Below are positions 5,774 through 5,914 of a DNA stretch of 5,914 nucleotides, in pieces. Below the pieces are notes generated by a model. It did no database searches. It had not been told where the DNA came from and saw only the letters and a program-made list of their open reading frames with translations. Every line of letters starts with the position of its first letter. The stretch's first letter is position 1. A program made the position numbers and the translations under genes. Source of the DNA: Bacillota bacterium (GTDB lineage Bacteria; Bacillota; Limnochordia; Darwinibacteriales; DTU012); NCBI GenBank assembly GCA_012521805.1, contig JAAYLQ010000103.1:1-5914 (forward strand), read 5' to 3'.

Positions 5774-5914
5774 GGTATTTCGAGAAAATTGTACGCGTCA
5801 AGCTTTAGTAGGCGAGAGACCTCGCCACAATTGGTGTTCATAAAGCTGTGCTGAAGCCGCTGAGGTTCCGTAGAGCTATCACCCAGGGTTTCGTAGAGTA
5901 CCCTAAGCTAGGCA
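5774..5914. other. Non-coding segment with nested inverted repeats and a tandem direct repeat
   Basis: No convincing gene. AGCTTTA (5801-5807) and TAAAGCT (5841-5847) form a 7-bp inverted repeat enclosing a perfect hairpin GGCGAG-AGAC-CTCGCC (5811-5826). To the right, GGTTCCGTAGAG (5864-5875) recurs as GGTTTCGTAGAG (5887-5898), 23 bp apart. The second copy sits in the loop of AGGGT/ACCCT (5885-5904). The segment is more GC-rich than the leader beside it. It could be part of a dispersed repeat, or of a structured RNA that continues past the right edge. No known RNA family (SRP, 6S, tmRNA, RNase P, common riboswitches) was recognised. A minus-strand frame with no stop runs from about 5908 to 5764 but has no ribosome site. 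Confidence 0.35.

Noticed and set aside
5764..5908. Minus-strand stop-free frame of about 47 codons upstream of leuS
   Set aside because: No start codon with a ribosome site; the only ATG (5841-5839) would give 24 residues ending inside the -35 region of the leuS promoter. The plus strand is also open over much of the same DNA, so openness is not evidence of coding.

Overview
The window reads as a chromosomal segment of a Firmicutes-type bacterium. All genes lie on the minus strand, in the order leuS -> MutS-like membrane ATPase -> DUF2383 ferritin-like gene (frame-disrupted) -> gmhB-like phosphatase -> three tandem promoters -> 5' end of a 16S rRNA gene that runs off the left edge. The Firmicutes assignment rests on strong AGGAGG-type ribosome binding sites, textbook sigma-A promoters with 17-18 bp spacers, a CTTTGAAAACT BoxA-like motif in the rRNA leader and the 16S 5' end itself. 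A D-glycero-D-manno-heptose bisphosphate phosphatase-like enzyme would fit a diderm Firmicute (Negativicutes). That narrower placement is an inference: related HAD enzymes also occur in monoderms.

Right end (5613-5914). No gene is convincing here. The distal 140 bp hold nested inverted repeats and a 12-nt imperfect direct repeat of unknown identity. A near-perfect promoter (TTGTCA-17-TATAAT) follows, then a leuS leader of about 125 nt. The leader contains a strong intrinsic terminator and two upstream helices that could act as antiterminator and anti-antiterminator. It looks like transcription attenuation of leuS, but it lacks the UGGN core of a canonical T-box.

Middle (1430-5612). leuS is complete, with both active sites and the zinc clusters. 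A short hairpin follows its stop. Next is a 575-aa protein with a complete MutS-type ATPase domain and predicted transmembrane helices, but without the mismatch-recognition region. It belongs to a poorly characterised MutS-related membrane group.

Left middle (393-1382). The DUF2383-type four-helix protein is intact only if two single-base deletions, both in homopolymer runs, are corrected. They may be sequencing errors or real inactivating mutations. Its ribosome binding site lies in one arm of an 8-bp inverted repeat. The gmhB-like gene follows after 17 bp and is probably co-transcribed.

Left end (1-392). Three promoters (TTGACA-17-TATGAT, TTGACT-17-TATAAT, TTGACA-18-TAAGAT) stacked within about 200 bp drive the rRNA operon, followed by a BoxA-like antitermination site and leader hairpins. 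No terminator is visible between gmhB and these promoters, so read-through into the rRNA operon is possible. No mobile element, CRISPR array or tRNA gene was seen.
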